A DNA stretch of 37,513 nucleotides from Acidobacteriota bacterium (GCA_030837085.1 JAUPLE010000623.1:1-37513), one strand, 5' to 3'. Counted from the stretch's first letter, positions 1 through 9,675 are shown. Made by a program: numbers and translations. The notes: a model not told the origin generated them from the sequence alone.

Positions 1-6
1 CAATCT

Positions 7-675
7 ATGCGCACGGATTTACGTCAATTAATTAGCATGGCAGACGAACAATTCGCAAAGTTAATGACCACGCTGACCGCTGAGGCTCGGTATGGTCCGA
101 GGCTCTTAAGCCTGACGCCGTTAGAACCGGGTTTTTGGAATAAACCTGGTTGGCTCAGCCAAAAAATTCGTTTGACCCTGTGGTGCGAGCATTCCCGAAT
201 TCCTTTGCCGGAATTGTGCAAGGATCAGTCCCGCGGCGTATATGAATTCGACCGACCTCGAAAGTGGTTGAAGAAGGCAGCCCCGTATGTCAGATTTGTG
301 GCTGGCACCTTGAGACTAATCCTGCCCGTAGCCGGGTCCGCTGTTAAATGGGCGTTGGATGACGCCGAATACAAAAAGATCGATGAAGACCTGGACCTGT
401 CCCAGAAATCTTTTGACGCGCTTTTGGGGGCAGAGGAAGCCGCGGATAAAGCACTTATTGGCGACCACCAAGATAACCTGCCGGATGTGGATCAACAGGA
501 GGAACCGTGCGATGAATTCCCCTATGGTCACCCCACGTTGGCGCAGGTGGGTTTACTGCGTGAATTACACGCCCTGATACAGAAACGCGATCCGAGTTTT
601 GGAGGCTTAGTCCGGGTCAGGAATAAGCGGGGCGAATTTCTTTGGGTTCATCCGGATTTCCAGAAAGAATACTAA
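7..675 (+). CDS. C-terminal-like segment of a large signalling protein (Roc/COR or STAND-type C-terminus); probably 5'-truncated by the window edge
   Basis: Open frame from the window edge; C-terminal ...FGGLVRVRNKRGEFLWVHPDFQKEY resembles C-termini I associate with bacterial Roc/COR/leucine-rich proteins; no recognisable start context. Confidence 0.35.
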   Translation: MRTDLRQLISMADEQFAKLMTTLTAEARYGPRLLSLTPLEPGFWNKPGWLSQKIRLTLWCEHSRIPLPELCKDQSRGVYEFDRPRKWLKKAAPYVRFVAGTLRLILPVAGSAVKWALDDAEYKKIDEDLDLSQKSFDALLGAEEAADKALIGDHQDNLPDVDQQEEPCDEFPYGHPTLAQVGLLRELHALIQKRDPSFGGLVRVRNKRGEFLWVHPDFQKEY

Positions 676-711
676 ACCTGTATCCGCCGCCTGATTTTAT
701 AAGCCGGTAGA

Positions 712-770
712 GTAGTTGCGGAGGTTTCCCGCTTCCCTCATCGAACCGTGCAAGCGGCTCTCACTCTATT
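712..770 (-). mobile_element. Probable degenerate group II intron remnant (RNA region near the intron-encoded RT ORF)
   Basis: Minus strand reads gagagccgcttgcacggttcgatgaggg, resembling the GAGAGCCG...TGCACGGTTCGATGAGGGG segment common in bacterial group II introns, with the hairpin loop shortened; no RT ORF in the window. Confidence 0.4.
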
Positions 771-905
771 GGTGGATACATGACTAAAGTACTTGTCATG
801 CGCCCTTTGCCAATCTATAGACGCGCGCTCTCCCCAACCACCCCGGACGCCCCCCGTCGGGTTCTTTCTTATTCCATCGCTTGCAAAATCATTCAAGGAG
901 AACTT

Positions 906-1052
906 ATGATGATAAAAAATTTTAGAATGGTCATTGATCTTACAGTCAATATTTCAGAAATGATTACCCCCGAATTAATCGAACAACTCAAAACAGAAAA
1001 TATCGAGTATAATTATCTCACTCTTGACCGAGAAAAACTGGATAAACTCTAG
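906..1052 (+). CDS. Small hypothetical protein (MMIKNFRMVIDLTVNISEM...LDKL); possibly a decayed or truncated gene
   Basis: caaggagaactt SD directly before tandem ATGATG at 906; the listed ORF start at 780 is less likely. The frame stays open for 46 codons past the TAG at 1050. Confidence 0.4.
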   Translation: MMIKNFRMVIDLTVNISEMITPELIEQLKTENIEYNYLTLDREKLDKL

Positions 1053-1263
1053 GCAATCATATCAACCATTATCAACAGTGAAAAGCATCATAGGGATTGC
1101 CTCTTAGGGGCTATAACCTTCCAACTTACGTCGCAGGGCTTCGATGACGCGCTAGCAGACCCGGAAATAGTTGACCATACAATTGCCAATTAGAAAAATA
1201 AAAAGATTCCGGGGGCACAGTGGCGCAGTGACTCGCACCGCTGGGAAAAATGGAGGATTAGCA

Positions 1264-1293
1264 GGTTAAAAAAGCTTGATTTTTTCCTTAACC
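1264..1293. terminator. Inverted repeat, possible terminator or attenuator
   Basis: GGTTAAAAAA-gcttga-TTTTTTccTTAACC imperfect inverted repeat upstream of the Erm-like gene. Confidence 0.3.
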
Positions 1294-1453
1294 TATGGTA
1301 TATATACTTTTTTGTGAAATCCAGTAATATCAAACATGTTTAAAACTCGGTTAGAATTGCGAAATGGAATAAGGTTAGACTCAGGGGCGGGAGCCTATAT
1401 AACTTGATTAATAGCGGCCGAATGCTGTAAAATAAAATGGAGTAATTATTGAT

Positions 1454-2350
1454 ATGCCCACCAAAACTACGTATCCAAAAGGCAGTCCTGTCCATAGAGA
1501 GTTAAAACATTCTCAAAATTTCATCTGTCAACCGCGCCTTGTGGAAGAACTTATCGAGTTGTCTAACATCGAATGCAATGATTTAGTTGTCGATATCGGA
1601 GCCGGAAAGGGCATAATCACAAAGGGACTGCTGGAACACGCGGGTAGAGTCATTGCTATCGAACAAGATCCCAGACTCGCAGAGGAACTATCATCCCTTA
1701 ACTGCAAAAACAACTTTCAACTGGTGATTGGCGATTTCCGCAAATGGATACTTCCAAAAGAAAAATTTAAAGTCTTTTCAAATATTCCGTTTAATGTTAC
1801 TACCGATATTATTGCAAAATTGACCTCCCCTGTCAGTCTGGCAACCGATATATTCCTTATCATGCAAGAAGATGCGGCTTATCGGTTTACAGGAATGCCT
1901 TATCGCAGTAATTCGCAAAACTCAATATTACTTGCGGTTGATTTTTCAATTCAAATCATTCGGAAACTCAACAATGATTATTTTAAGCCAAAACCCAATG
2001 TGGGCCTTGTATTCACTCATTTTCACAGATATTTAAAACCACTCGTTGCAAAAAAAGATCGGCAGCATTTTCACGATTTTGTCGTCTATGGCTACAATCA
2101 ATGGGCTCCAAACATCCTTCAATCCTTCAAAAGAATATTTTCAAATAAGCAGCTCGAAATTATTAACAAAACACAGAAGTTAGAAGGCCTAAAGCCATCA
2201 GAACTATCGATTATGCAGTGGATCGAACTGTTCAATACATATTGTCAATACGTTCCGGAACCTAAACAGCGCCTCGTAAAGAAAAGTGAGAAGCATTTAA
2301 AAATTGAACAGAAAAAACTCGATAAATGGCATAGATCGCGTCAATATTGA
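1454..2350 (+). CDS. rRNA adenine N6-methyltransferase, Erm-type (KsgA/Erm superfamily)
   Basis: HSQNFI start motif, VVDIGAGKGIIT SAM-binding motif, IEQDP, and NIPFNVTTDI catalytic motif (NIPF as in Erm rather than NLPY of KsgA). Confidence 0.8.
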   Translation: MPTKTTYPKGSPVHRELKHSQNFICQPRLVEELIELSNIECNDLVVDIGAGKGIITKGLLEHAGRVIAIEQDPRLAEELSSLNCKNNFQLVIGDFRKWILPKEKFKVFSNIPFNVTTDIIAKLTSPVSLATDIFLIMQEDAAYRFTGMPYRSNSQNSILLAVDFSIQIIRKLNNDYFKPKPNVGLVFTHFHRYLKPLVAKKDRQHFHDFVVYGYNQWAPNILQSFKRIFSNKQLEIINKTQKLEGLKPSELSIMQWIELFNTYCQYVPEPKQRLVKKSEKHLKIEQKKLDKWHRSRQY

Positions 2351-2376
2351 AATTCCTTCTGTAGAAACCATAATAA

Positions 2377-4095
2377 TTGACTATTATGCTTAGAACTGAT
2401 AACTGCTACCCCCTTGTGCCAGAGAGTTCTATCCAGGAGTCGCTAATTGCCTCTTTTAAAGAGGGTGTCACTCCCTCGTTGCAATACCATCGTAACACTG
2501 AACTACTTGCAGACCTGGCGTTGAAAATACTAGATAGAATTAAGAGAAATGCCAACCCGGAACATATCCTAACCATTGTCCACAGCCTCATTAAAAACCA
2601 GGATTATCGCCTTGTTGCCGATTATTTATATGCCCGGCGTACTAACAAAAAAGAGATATTGAATATATTTGAACGACTTATCGCGACAGATAACCCCATA
2701 GAAATAAATAGAATACGATATCAATTGGCATTTGCCCGCTTTCTCAGTGCGGTTCCCTGTCCAGGGAAGGCCAATATTTCAATAGTTTCTCATCTTGATG
2801 ATGTCTTTTCCGAATCATTGCAAGGAACAGCCGTTTATCTAATCGATTCATCGATGGCATTACCTTTGATTGCTCTCCTTCACGATGTTGGGGTTGAGTT
2901 AGGAATCTTTATCGAACAGCAATATAATTTTCCTGGTCTTAACGCCCTTATACGACAAGGCGTTGTGCGGACCTGGGTTTTGCCAGACGGTAAAGCCATC
3001 GTTAGCAAACGAGATAATCCCCAAAAACCAGGACGGTTCCGTAAAGAACAATTTAATTATAAAGCCATTCTGTCTAGAATGGAGAGAAACACCACCCTGC
3101 TTCTCGAAAAAGCCATAAAGAAAAAGGATATCTTACTCAAAATTGCTCAGCCATTTGCTTACATTTGGGATGGCTGCTCGAGAAGGAATTACGCACTGTC
3201 TATCCAGAGTGACGGCATTTCCCTTGAAGACTTATTGATGAAAGAGCGTGATCAAGCCATGCGTTTTGACTATTTGACTCATTGCCGGTTGATTCTTGAT
3301 ACACTTTATGAGAGCGGTATCCTTTGGGGAGATATGAGCCCGCGTAATATCCTGGTGCAGCAGACAGCCCAGACGATTTCTTATCATATCTTTGATTTTG
3401 AAAAAACCCAGGTTATGGATGAACCAATTTCTATTGAGAAACGGAGAGAGCACTGCCGGGGACAGATTTGTGTGGAAGAATTCGGAATCATCTGTACACC
3501 GGAAGAGATGCAAAAATGCTTCCATGGTTACTTTAATCCGAAGGAATGGGATTTTGAATCGGGCGAGGCGCTGCGGTTTCCCCAACGCCCAGAAGTAGCC
3601 GATATCCTGAAGGGACGAGGTATCCATGATGTTACCCTTGGAAAGTACAATCAAACGGATTGGGACATGATGAATGCACGAATCCCTGATATTGATCCGC
3701 TAACCGGGGAACGCAGATTTCCCGGCCATTTGAATTTTAAAGTCGAGCATTATCTAAGCTGCGCCGGTTATCAAAATGCCGGGGACTATGAACGGAAAAC
3801 GACTGAAATTTTAATTGCCGCCAAACAATATGACTGTTATAATACTATTGTCGTATTATTAACCGAGGCCACGGATATTATTGAATCGGCTTTTCTCAAA
3901 ACAGAATTCGACTATATTCTTGATAATAAATCAACAGAATGGGTAATACCTCCAAAGCAACCCATTCGCATACTTACCCATACCATTGATGTATTCTACC
4001 GGTCTCGAAAAGACAAAAAAACGTTTCAAAATTTGTCTAGCCGCTGGAGGAGTGCCATGATCGAGGAAGAAGAATTACAGAATGGAAGAATTTAG
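2377..4095 (+). CDS. Protein kinase-like / Kdo-kinase-like fold protein
   Basis: GILWGDMSPRNILVQ...YHIFDFEKTQ matches the HxDxxxxN...DFE catalytic core of the kinase-like fold. TTG at 2377 or ATG at 2386 as start. Confidence 0.55.
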   Translation: MTIMLRTDNCYPLVPESSIQESLIASFKEGVTPSLQYHRNTELLADLALKILDRIKRNANPEHILTIVHSLIKNQDYRLVADYLYARRTNKKEILNIFERLIATDNPIEINRIRYQLAFARFLSAVPCPGKANISIVSHLDDVFSESLQGTAVYLIDSSMALPLIALLHDVGVELGIFIEQQYNFPGLNALIRQGVVRTWVLPDGKAIVSKRDNPQKPGRFRKEQFNYKAILSRMERNTTLLLEKAIKKKDILLKIAQPFAYIWDGCSRRNYALSIQSDGISLEDLLMKERDQAMRFDYLTHCRLILDTLYESGILWGDMSPRNILVQQTAQTISYHIFDFEKTQVMDEPISIEKRREHCRGQICVEEFGIICTPEEMQKCFHGYFNPKEWDFESGEALRFPQRPEVADILKGRGIHDVTLGKYNQTDWDMMNARIPDIDPLTGERRFPGHLNFKVEHYLSCAGYQNAGDYERKTTEILIAAKQYDCYNTIVVLLTEATDIIESAFLKTEFDYILDNKSTEWVIPPKQPIRILTHTIDVFYRSRKDKKTFQNLSSRWRSAMIEEEELQNGRI

Positions 4096-5107
4096 TAATT
4101 ATATACAGGATCACATCGCGGTAGCAGTAGATGAAACAATTCGTCTAGGAACGGTGGATTTTCGTTTAGTGAGCAATGTGCCCGGATTTGCAGCACTTCA
4201 GTATTTTAGTAAAGTCGCTCGACTCCCCAATCACGGTAAGAGAACAGTATTTGAGCTGTGGTGCGTATCATTGAAAGAATCCTCCCTCGATCGACAATAT
4301 ATCCAGGCGCATATTGATCAGACGTACCGCGGCAAGAGCTTCACGGATGGATATTATGCGACAGATCATTTCGGTTCACCTGTTTACCTCGTCACCTGCG
4401 GACATCGTTATTTCGTATTTGGTGAACAGTTGGAGCGTGTCGTTTGGCCATATTTCGTAAAATATTTTTTAATGCTGCATACCTTAAATGGAGAAGCGCT
4501 TCAACTTAAAGGAGCAGCTTGTAAAATTGGGTCGGCAGGCACACTTATACTTGGCCGGGGAGGGACGGGAAAAACCGTCTTTCTCACACAACTCTGTTTA
4601 CACGGCGCGAAATTCATAACGAATTCCCATGCGGTAATCACAAAGGGCCAGGTCATCGGCGTTGCCAGTTCAATTCGTATTAGACCCGGCCATTGGTTTT
4701 CCGACTTAACCGCAAAAGTCGAAAATACCCCGGCTCTTAAATCAGGCGAAATCATTATAGACCCCTACGATGTATTCGATATCCGTGTGAAAGACCAGGA
4801 GCCGGTAGAGATAAAAAACCTGTGTATTATTGATTTTCAAAAACCCGGTTGCCATATCATAAAGGAACTTTCGGAACAAGATGCTTATAATTATGCTGAA
4901 CAGTTCTCTTTGGCAATTAATGTTTATCGTTTAGAAGAGGATTTACTTGATCTCTATAAAAATGATCCCTGGAAATTTTCCCAGGCCTATAACAAAATGA
5001 AAATCCAACTTCGAGAGATAGTAGCGCGCAGTCGCTGTTATTACATCAGCAGCGACGTGCTTGAAAAAACATATCGAGATGAAATCATCGCTTTGCTTTC
5101 GTCATAA
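4082..5107 (+). CDS. HPr kinase-like ATP-binding protein
   Basis: Walker A LILGRGGTGKTVFL in a context typical of HprK-related kinases in biosynthetic clusters; overlaps the upstream CDS. Confidence 0.65.
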   Translation: MEEFSNYIQDHIAVAVDETIRLGTVDFRLVSNVPGFAALQYFSKVARLPNHGKRTVFELWCVSLKESSLDRQYIQAHIDQTYRGKSFTDGYYATDHFGSPVYLVTCGHRYFVFGEQLERVVWPYFVKYFLMLHTLNGEALQLKGAACKIGSAGTLILGRGGTGKTVFLTQLCLHGAKFITNSHAVITKGQVIGVASSIRIRPGHWFSDLTAKVENTPALKSGEIIIDPYDVFDIRVKDQEPVEIKNLCIIDFQKPGCHIIKELSEQDAYNYAEQFSLAINVYRLEEDLLDLYKNDPWKFSQAYNKMKIQLREIVARSRCYYISSDVLEKTYRDEIIALLSS

Positions 5108-5129
5108 AAAGCAGGGCCAGGTAGCTATA

Positions 5130-5612
5130 ATGACATATGGACATATTATTTCATTCGCGGATTTGGAATCGCTGCGCAGCCAGTTATCCGGGCAGACGCT
5201 CGTATTAGGAACCGGTTGCTTCGATCTATTGCATGTTGGTCATTTGTATTTTCTCAAGGACGCACGAAAACAAGGCGACGTCCTCGTTATCGGGATAAAT
5301 AGCGATCAGGCGGTACGGGCCATAAAAGGGTCCACGCGGCCAATTATCCGACAGGAGGACCGGGCGGAACTCATTGCGGCATTTCGCTTTGTTGACCATG
5401 TCTTTATCTATGACGATGTAGCGGCGGATGAGTGCATCCTTAATCTCAAACCAGATGTTTATGCCATCGGTGAAGAGAGTGTAAAGGCATATCCCGGTGA
5501 ATTAGCCGCGGTAAAAAGTATTGGCGGGCGTATCCATGTTGTAAAACGCATTCCCTTTATCTCAACCACCTCTGTTGTGGCAAACATTTTGAACGAAAAC
5601 ACATCTATTTAA
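5130..5612 (+). CDS. RfaE2/HldE-type nucleotidyltransferase (cytidylyltransferase family)
   Basis: GCFDLLHVGHLYFLKDARKQGDVLVIGINSD...STTSVV; HxGH motif. Start at 5130 rather than 5061. Confidence 0.8.
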   Translation: MTYGHIISFADLESLRSQLSGQTLVLGTGCFDLLHVGHLYFLKDARKQGDVLVIGINSDQAVRAIKGSTRPIIRQEDRAELIAAFRFVDHVFIYDDVAADECILNLKPDVYAIGEESVKAYPGELAAVKSIGGRIHVVKRIPFISTTSVVANILNENTSI

Positions 5613-5661
5613 TTGAGTATTTATCACCATTAATTATAATACAATATTAACGAGGCAAAAA

Positions 5662-7635
5662 ATGAAAAGTACCCCACAAAGAGTCTTAGGTATTAATTGT
5701 GCTCACGATGCTTCCGCTTGTTTGATAGTGGATGGAAAAATTCATACGGCAATATCGGAGGAACGTTTGACCCGGAAAAAACACCAGACAGGATTCCCTT
5801 GCAGGGCCATCTTTTACTGTTTAGAGGCCGCGGGAATAGCAGATATTAATTCCGTCGATTGCGCCGTGATGAATCAATACCCAAAAACCGATTATGAACA
5901 TAACTTGCGGTCCCTGCAATACGCAAACCAAATTATCATTAACCCATCTCACCATCTATTACATGCCTACTATGCCTGGTATGCTTCGAATTTTGATGAA
6001 ACAGCAATTCTCATTGTTGATGGTAGTGGTTACCATTATGGAGAATATGTGAAACGGAATAGCCCCCTTTTAGGCAAAAAACCCGAATTCTCCGAAGTAG
6101 ATGAAGCGGACGCGATATTTGTCATAAGAAACGGTGCTATTGAACTGGTAGAGAAGAGATGGGGCCTCTGGCAAGCCAGCGACCCTTATTTTCGTTTTCC
6201 AAGTTTGGGCCACATGTTTTCCTTAGCTTCTCAATACATATTTGGGTCTCTTGATTCCTGGGTCCATGCAGGAAAAACCATGGGACTTGCGCCATACGGC
6301 GATCCGGATGCACTGCCTTTCCGGATTGTGAAAAAAATAGATAACCAGTTAGATATTGATCCCAATTGGATTTTAAAACTCCCGAAACGAGTCGAAGATG
6401 TACCTGTACATGAGGTAAAAATTTACAGGGATATTGCCGCGAAGGTTCAAAAAGAGTTGGAAGAGGCTATGCTTTTCCTTGTCGAACGCGCTTATCAAAA
6501 GACCCAATGCCCAAACCTTTGTTTATCGGGCGGCGTTGCATTAAATAGCGTTACGAATGGGAGAATCATCTGCGAAAGCGCATTTAAAAATGTATTTATC
6601 ACTCCCGCTGCCAATGACAGCGGCATTGCGATAGGTGCGGCGCTGTATGGTTACTACCAGCTAAATCAAACCATCCCGTCGGTCAAATATGAAAGCGACT
6701 TTCATGGCAAATCCTATAACGATAGTGAACTATTAGCAGCAATTGCAAACGACCCACGTATTACTTACGCGGTCGAGGAGAATGCCGCCGAAAGCGCCGC
6801 GTATGACATTGCCGACGGAAAAATCATCGGTTGGTTTGAGGGAAAAAGTGAGTTTGGTCCCAGGGCGTTGGGACACAGAAGTATCCTGTGTGATCCGAGA
6901 CCGCCCTTCATGAAAGATTTACTAAATGCAAGAGTCAAATTCAGGGAATCATTTCGACCTTATGCCGCGAGCGTATTGTCTGAGCATACTTCAGAATATT
7001 TTGCTATCCAGCAGCCAAGCCCTTATATGCTTTTGGTTGCCCCGGTTTACCCCGGAAAAAGGGATGTTATTCCCGCGGTTTGCCATGTAGACGGCACCTG
7101 TCGAATTCAGACAATCGATAAAAATTTTGAAGGAAACTATAGACATCTCATCGAACACTTTCACAAGATAACAAAGGTCCCCCTGATACTCAATACTTCA
7201 TTCAATATTCGCGGCGAACCCATTGTGGAATCACCCGAACATGCGCTGGCATGTTTTTTAAGTTCCGGCATGGATGTTTTATACATAGGCAACTATCGCA
7301 TTCAAAAGATCGTATTGTCGCCTCGGCATGATCTCGATAAACTTGACACGCTGATACCGGTTTTAAATGACGGTCTGCAAATGATTTCTGAAAAAAAATC
7401 TCAGCGTAATGGCTGGACTGAATCCAAAGAAATGATTCAAACGCGAACCGGTCATCAAGTGCAGTTGGATAAATCACTAGTTAAGGCAATAAAATTAGTA
7501 AATGGTCAGCGCACAGTAAAGGAAATAATGGCAATGCTTAATGATGACGCCGCCGGCGAACTAGTTTTATTAATGCAAAAGTTACAGCAAAGCGGTTTGA
7601 TCTCATTTTTGTGCAAAAACCAGGAAGCGGGGTAA
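5662..7635 (+). CDS. Carbamoyltransferase, NodU/CmcH family, with C-terminal PqqD-like winged-helix extension
   Basis: GINCAHDASACLIVDGKI...ISEERLTRKKH...CLSGGVALNSVTNGRI...EFGPRALGHRSIL...NTSFNIRGEPIV; C-terminal LVNGQRTVKEIMAML...LMQKLQQSGLISF. Confidence 0.88.
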   Translation: MKSTPQRVLGINCAHDASACLIVDGKIHTAISEERLTRKKHQTGFPCRAIFYCLEAAGIADINSVDCAVMNQYPKTDYEHNLRSLQYANQIIINPSHHLLHAYYAWYASNFDETAILIVDGSGYHYGEYVKRNSPLLGKKPEFSEVDEADAIFVIRNGAIELVEKRWGLWQASDPYFRFPSLGHMFSLASQYIFGSLDSWVHAGKTMGLAPYGDPDALPFRIVKKIDNQLDIDPNWILKLPKRVEDVPVHEVKIYRDIAAKVQKELEEAMLFLVERAYQKTQCPNLCLSGGVALNSVTNGRIICESAFKNVFITPAANDSGIAIGAALYGYYQLNQTIPSVKYESDFHGKSYNDSELLAAIANDPRITYAVEENAAESAAYDIADGKIIGWFEGKSEFGPRALGHRSILCDPRPPFMKDLLNARVKFRESFRPYAASVLSEHTSEYFAIQQPSPYMLLVAPVYPGKRDVIPAVCHVDGTCRIQTIDKNFEGNYRHLIEHFHKITKVPLILNTSFNIRGEPIVESPEHALACFLSSGMDVLYIGNYRIQKIVLSPRHDLDKLDTLIPVLNDGLQMISEKKSQRNGWTESKEMIQTRTGHQVQLDKSLVKAIKLVNGQRTVKEIMAMLNDDAAGELVLLMQKLQQSGLISFLCKNQEAG

Positions 7636-7641
7636 AAACAA

Positions 7642-8640
7642 ATGGCCGTATTGGTAACGGGAGGGGCTGGATTTTTAGGCTCTCATATTGCCGAAGAGTT
7701 GATTAATATGCAATATGATGTTGTGGTGCTGGATGACCTTTCAGGCGGTTTTCTTGAAAATGTTCCCGGAGGCGCAACCTTTATCAAAGGTAATATTACT
7801 GATGCCGAGATCATCAAGCAGGTATTTCAAACATACGAGATTGAATACATATTTCATCTTGCCGCATATGCCGCTGAGAATCTTAGCCATTTTATTAGAC
7901 GGTTCAACTATGAGAACAACGTTGTCGGCAGCATGAACCTGATAAATGCAGCCATTAACCACCACGTTAATTGCATCGTATTTACATCTTCATCGGCAGT
8001 TTATGGAAATAACCAATTACCGTTCCATGAAGAGTTACCCCCAATACCGTCCGATCCCTATGGCGTTGCAAAGTTTGCCGTAGAACAGGACATTAAACTG
8101 GCAAACATGATGTTTAATTTACCCTATATTATATTTCGACCACATAATATTTATGGCGAACGGCAAAATATAGGTGACAAATATCGTAATGTCGTGGGGA
8201 TATTTATGAATCAAATCTTACAGGATAAGCCCATGACTATTTTTGGCGATGGCCAACAATCACGCTCTTTTAGTTACATCAAAGATGTGGCGCCCATCAT
8301 TGCAAAATCGATACATCATCAAGATGCTTATAACCAGGTTTTAAATATAGGTTCCGATGCCGTAGTGACTCTAAATGAATTGGCGGCAAACATTGCTTCT
8401 ATCATGGCTGTTAAACTTCGTATTGAATACCTGGATACCAGGCATGAAGTCAAACATGTCCATGCCGCGCATGAAAAAATAAAAAAAATATTTGGATTAT
8501 TTGCAGAGACACCCCTGGAAGAAGGATTGAGAAAGATGTTTAACTGGGTTAAGCAGCATGGCAGTCGAACTTCAAAAGATTTTGAACCCCTTGAAGTGAC
8601 AAAAAATTTGCCTGGTGTTTGGAGAAAGAGGGAATCATGA
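7642..8640 (+). CDS. NAD-dependent epimerase/dehydratase (UDP-glucose 4-epimerase-like, extended SDR)
   Basis: VTGGAGFLGSHIAEEL, SSSAVYG, YGVAKFAVE (YxxxK). Confidence 0.9.
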   Translation: MAVLVTGGAGFLGSHIAEELINMQYDVVVLDDLSGGFLENVPGGATFIKGNITDAEIIKQVFQTYEIEYIFHLAAYAAENLSHFIRRFNYENNVVGSMNLINAAINHHVNCIVFTSSSAVYGNNQLPFHEELPPIPSDPYGVAKFAVEQDIKLANMMFNLPYIIFRPHNIYGERQNIGDKYRNVVGIFMNQILQDKPMTIFGDGQQSRSFSYIKDVAPIIAKSIHHQDAYNQVLNIGSDAVVTLNELAANIASIMAVKLRIEYLDTRHEVKHVHAAHEKIKKIFGLFAETPLEEGLRKMFNWVKQHGSRTSKDFEPLEVTKNLPGVWRKRES

Positions 8641-9617
8641 TCGATGTTTCAGTAGTGATAGTCAATTGGAATACACGCGAGTTGTTGCATCAGACGCTCA
8701 CTACCTTATACAAAGAGACTATTAATACCAGTTTCGAAACCATTGTATATGATAATGGATCAACGGACGGCAGCGTCGATCTTATCCACGGAGAGTGGCC
8801 GCAAGTGTCTCTCATAGCCAGTCCTATCAATAGGGGGTTCGCCGTAGGCAACAATTCCGGTTTTCGCCAATGCCGGGGGCGCTACATCCTTCTCCTTAAT
8901 AGCGATACCATTGTCCTGGCCAGTACGATTAAAAGTATGACGCGTATTCTTGACGAGCATCCCGATGCCGGCTGCGTCGGTTGTCGCCACCTGAACGGTG
9001 ACGGCTCTCTTCAGCGATCTATGGACAATTATCCAAGTCTTCTAAATGATTTCCTGAGTTACACGGAATTACATCGCTTGAATATATTTCAACCCTTATT
9101 GCGCAAAAAATTTGCCTGGTGGAGTGATCACAATGCGAGCCGTAAAGTAGATTGGGTAAATGGCGCGTGCATGATGGTTCGGCGTGAAGTAGTGGAGCAG
9201 GTAGGTGGCCTGGATGAAGAATTTTTTATCTATGCTGAAGAAATCGATTGGTGCTATCGAATGAGCAAAGCCGGTTGGAATATCTATTTTACACCGGAAG
9301 GCGAAATTATACACCTCGGGGGTAAAGCTATGGACAGCGTACCTGACCGACGCCTAATCTTGAAATATATCGGTCAGTACCGCTTCTATCGCAAACACTA
9401 CTCTATCTGGCGGCAGTTCCTTTTCCGTATTCTTGTCGCCGCAATCGCCATCTCCCGCATGATGTTGATCCTATTTCTCCAGGTTACAAAACTCTTGCGC
9501 CGATCAATAAGCTCAACAAAATGGGAAAAGTTGACTCAAGAACCGATCGTAACCTCACCGGCAGCCATGCTGCGCGTTTGGTGGAAAATTTTATGGTTAC
9601 CCAAAAAATTACAATAG
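8637..9617 (+). CDS. Glycosyltransferase family 2 (rhamnosyltransferase-like)
   Basis: VVIVNWNTRELLHQTL...NGSTDGS...LLLNSDT...GACMMVRREV...EEIDWCYR; ATG at 8637 overlaps the upstream stop (ATGA). Confidence 0.88.
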   Translation: MIDVSVVIVNWNTRELLHQTLTTLYKETINTSFETIVYDNGSTDGSVDLIHGEWPQVSLIASPINRGFAVGNNSGFRQCRGRYILLLNSDTIVLASTIKSMTRILDEHPDAGCVGCRHLNGDGSLQRSMDNYPSLLNDFLSYTELHRLNIFQPLLRKKFAWWSDHNASRKVDWVNGACMMVRREVVEQVGGLDEEFFIYAEEIDWCYRMSKAGWNIYFTPEGEIIHLGGKAMDSVPDRRLILKYIGQYRFYRKHYSIWRQFLFRILVAAIAISRMMLILFLQVTKLLRRSISSTKWEKLTQEPIVTSPAAMLRVWWKILWLPKKLQ

Positions 9618-9675
9618 TTTTAGAAATCCTGCCATGACATTTCAAATGCTATAAAATTCCAGGAATGGAGAGAAA

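Noticed and set aside
3232-3654. 140-aa minus-strand ORF
   Set aside because: Fully antisense to the kinase-like CDS at 2377; no SD or recognisable domain; treated as a shadow ORF.
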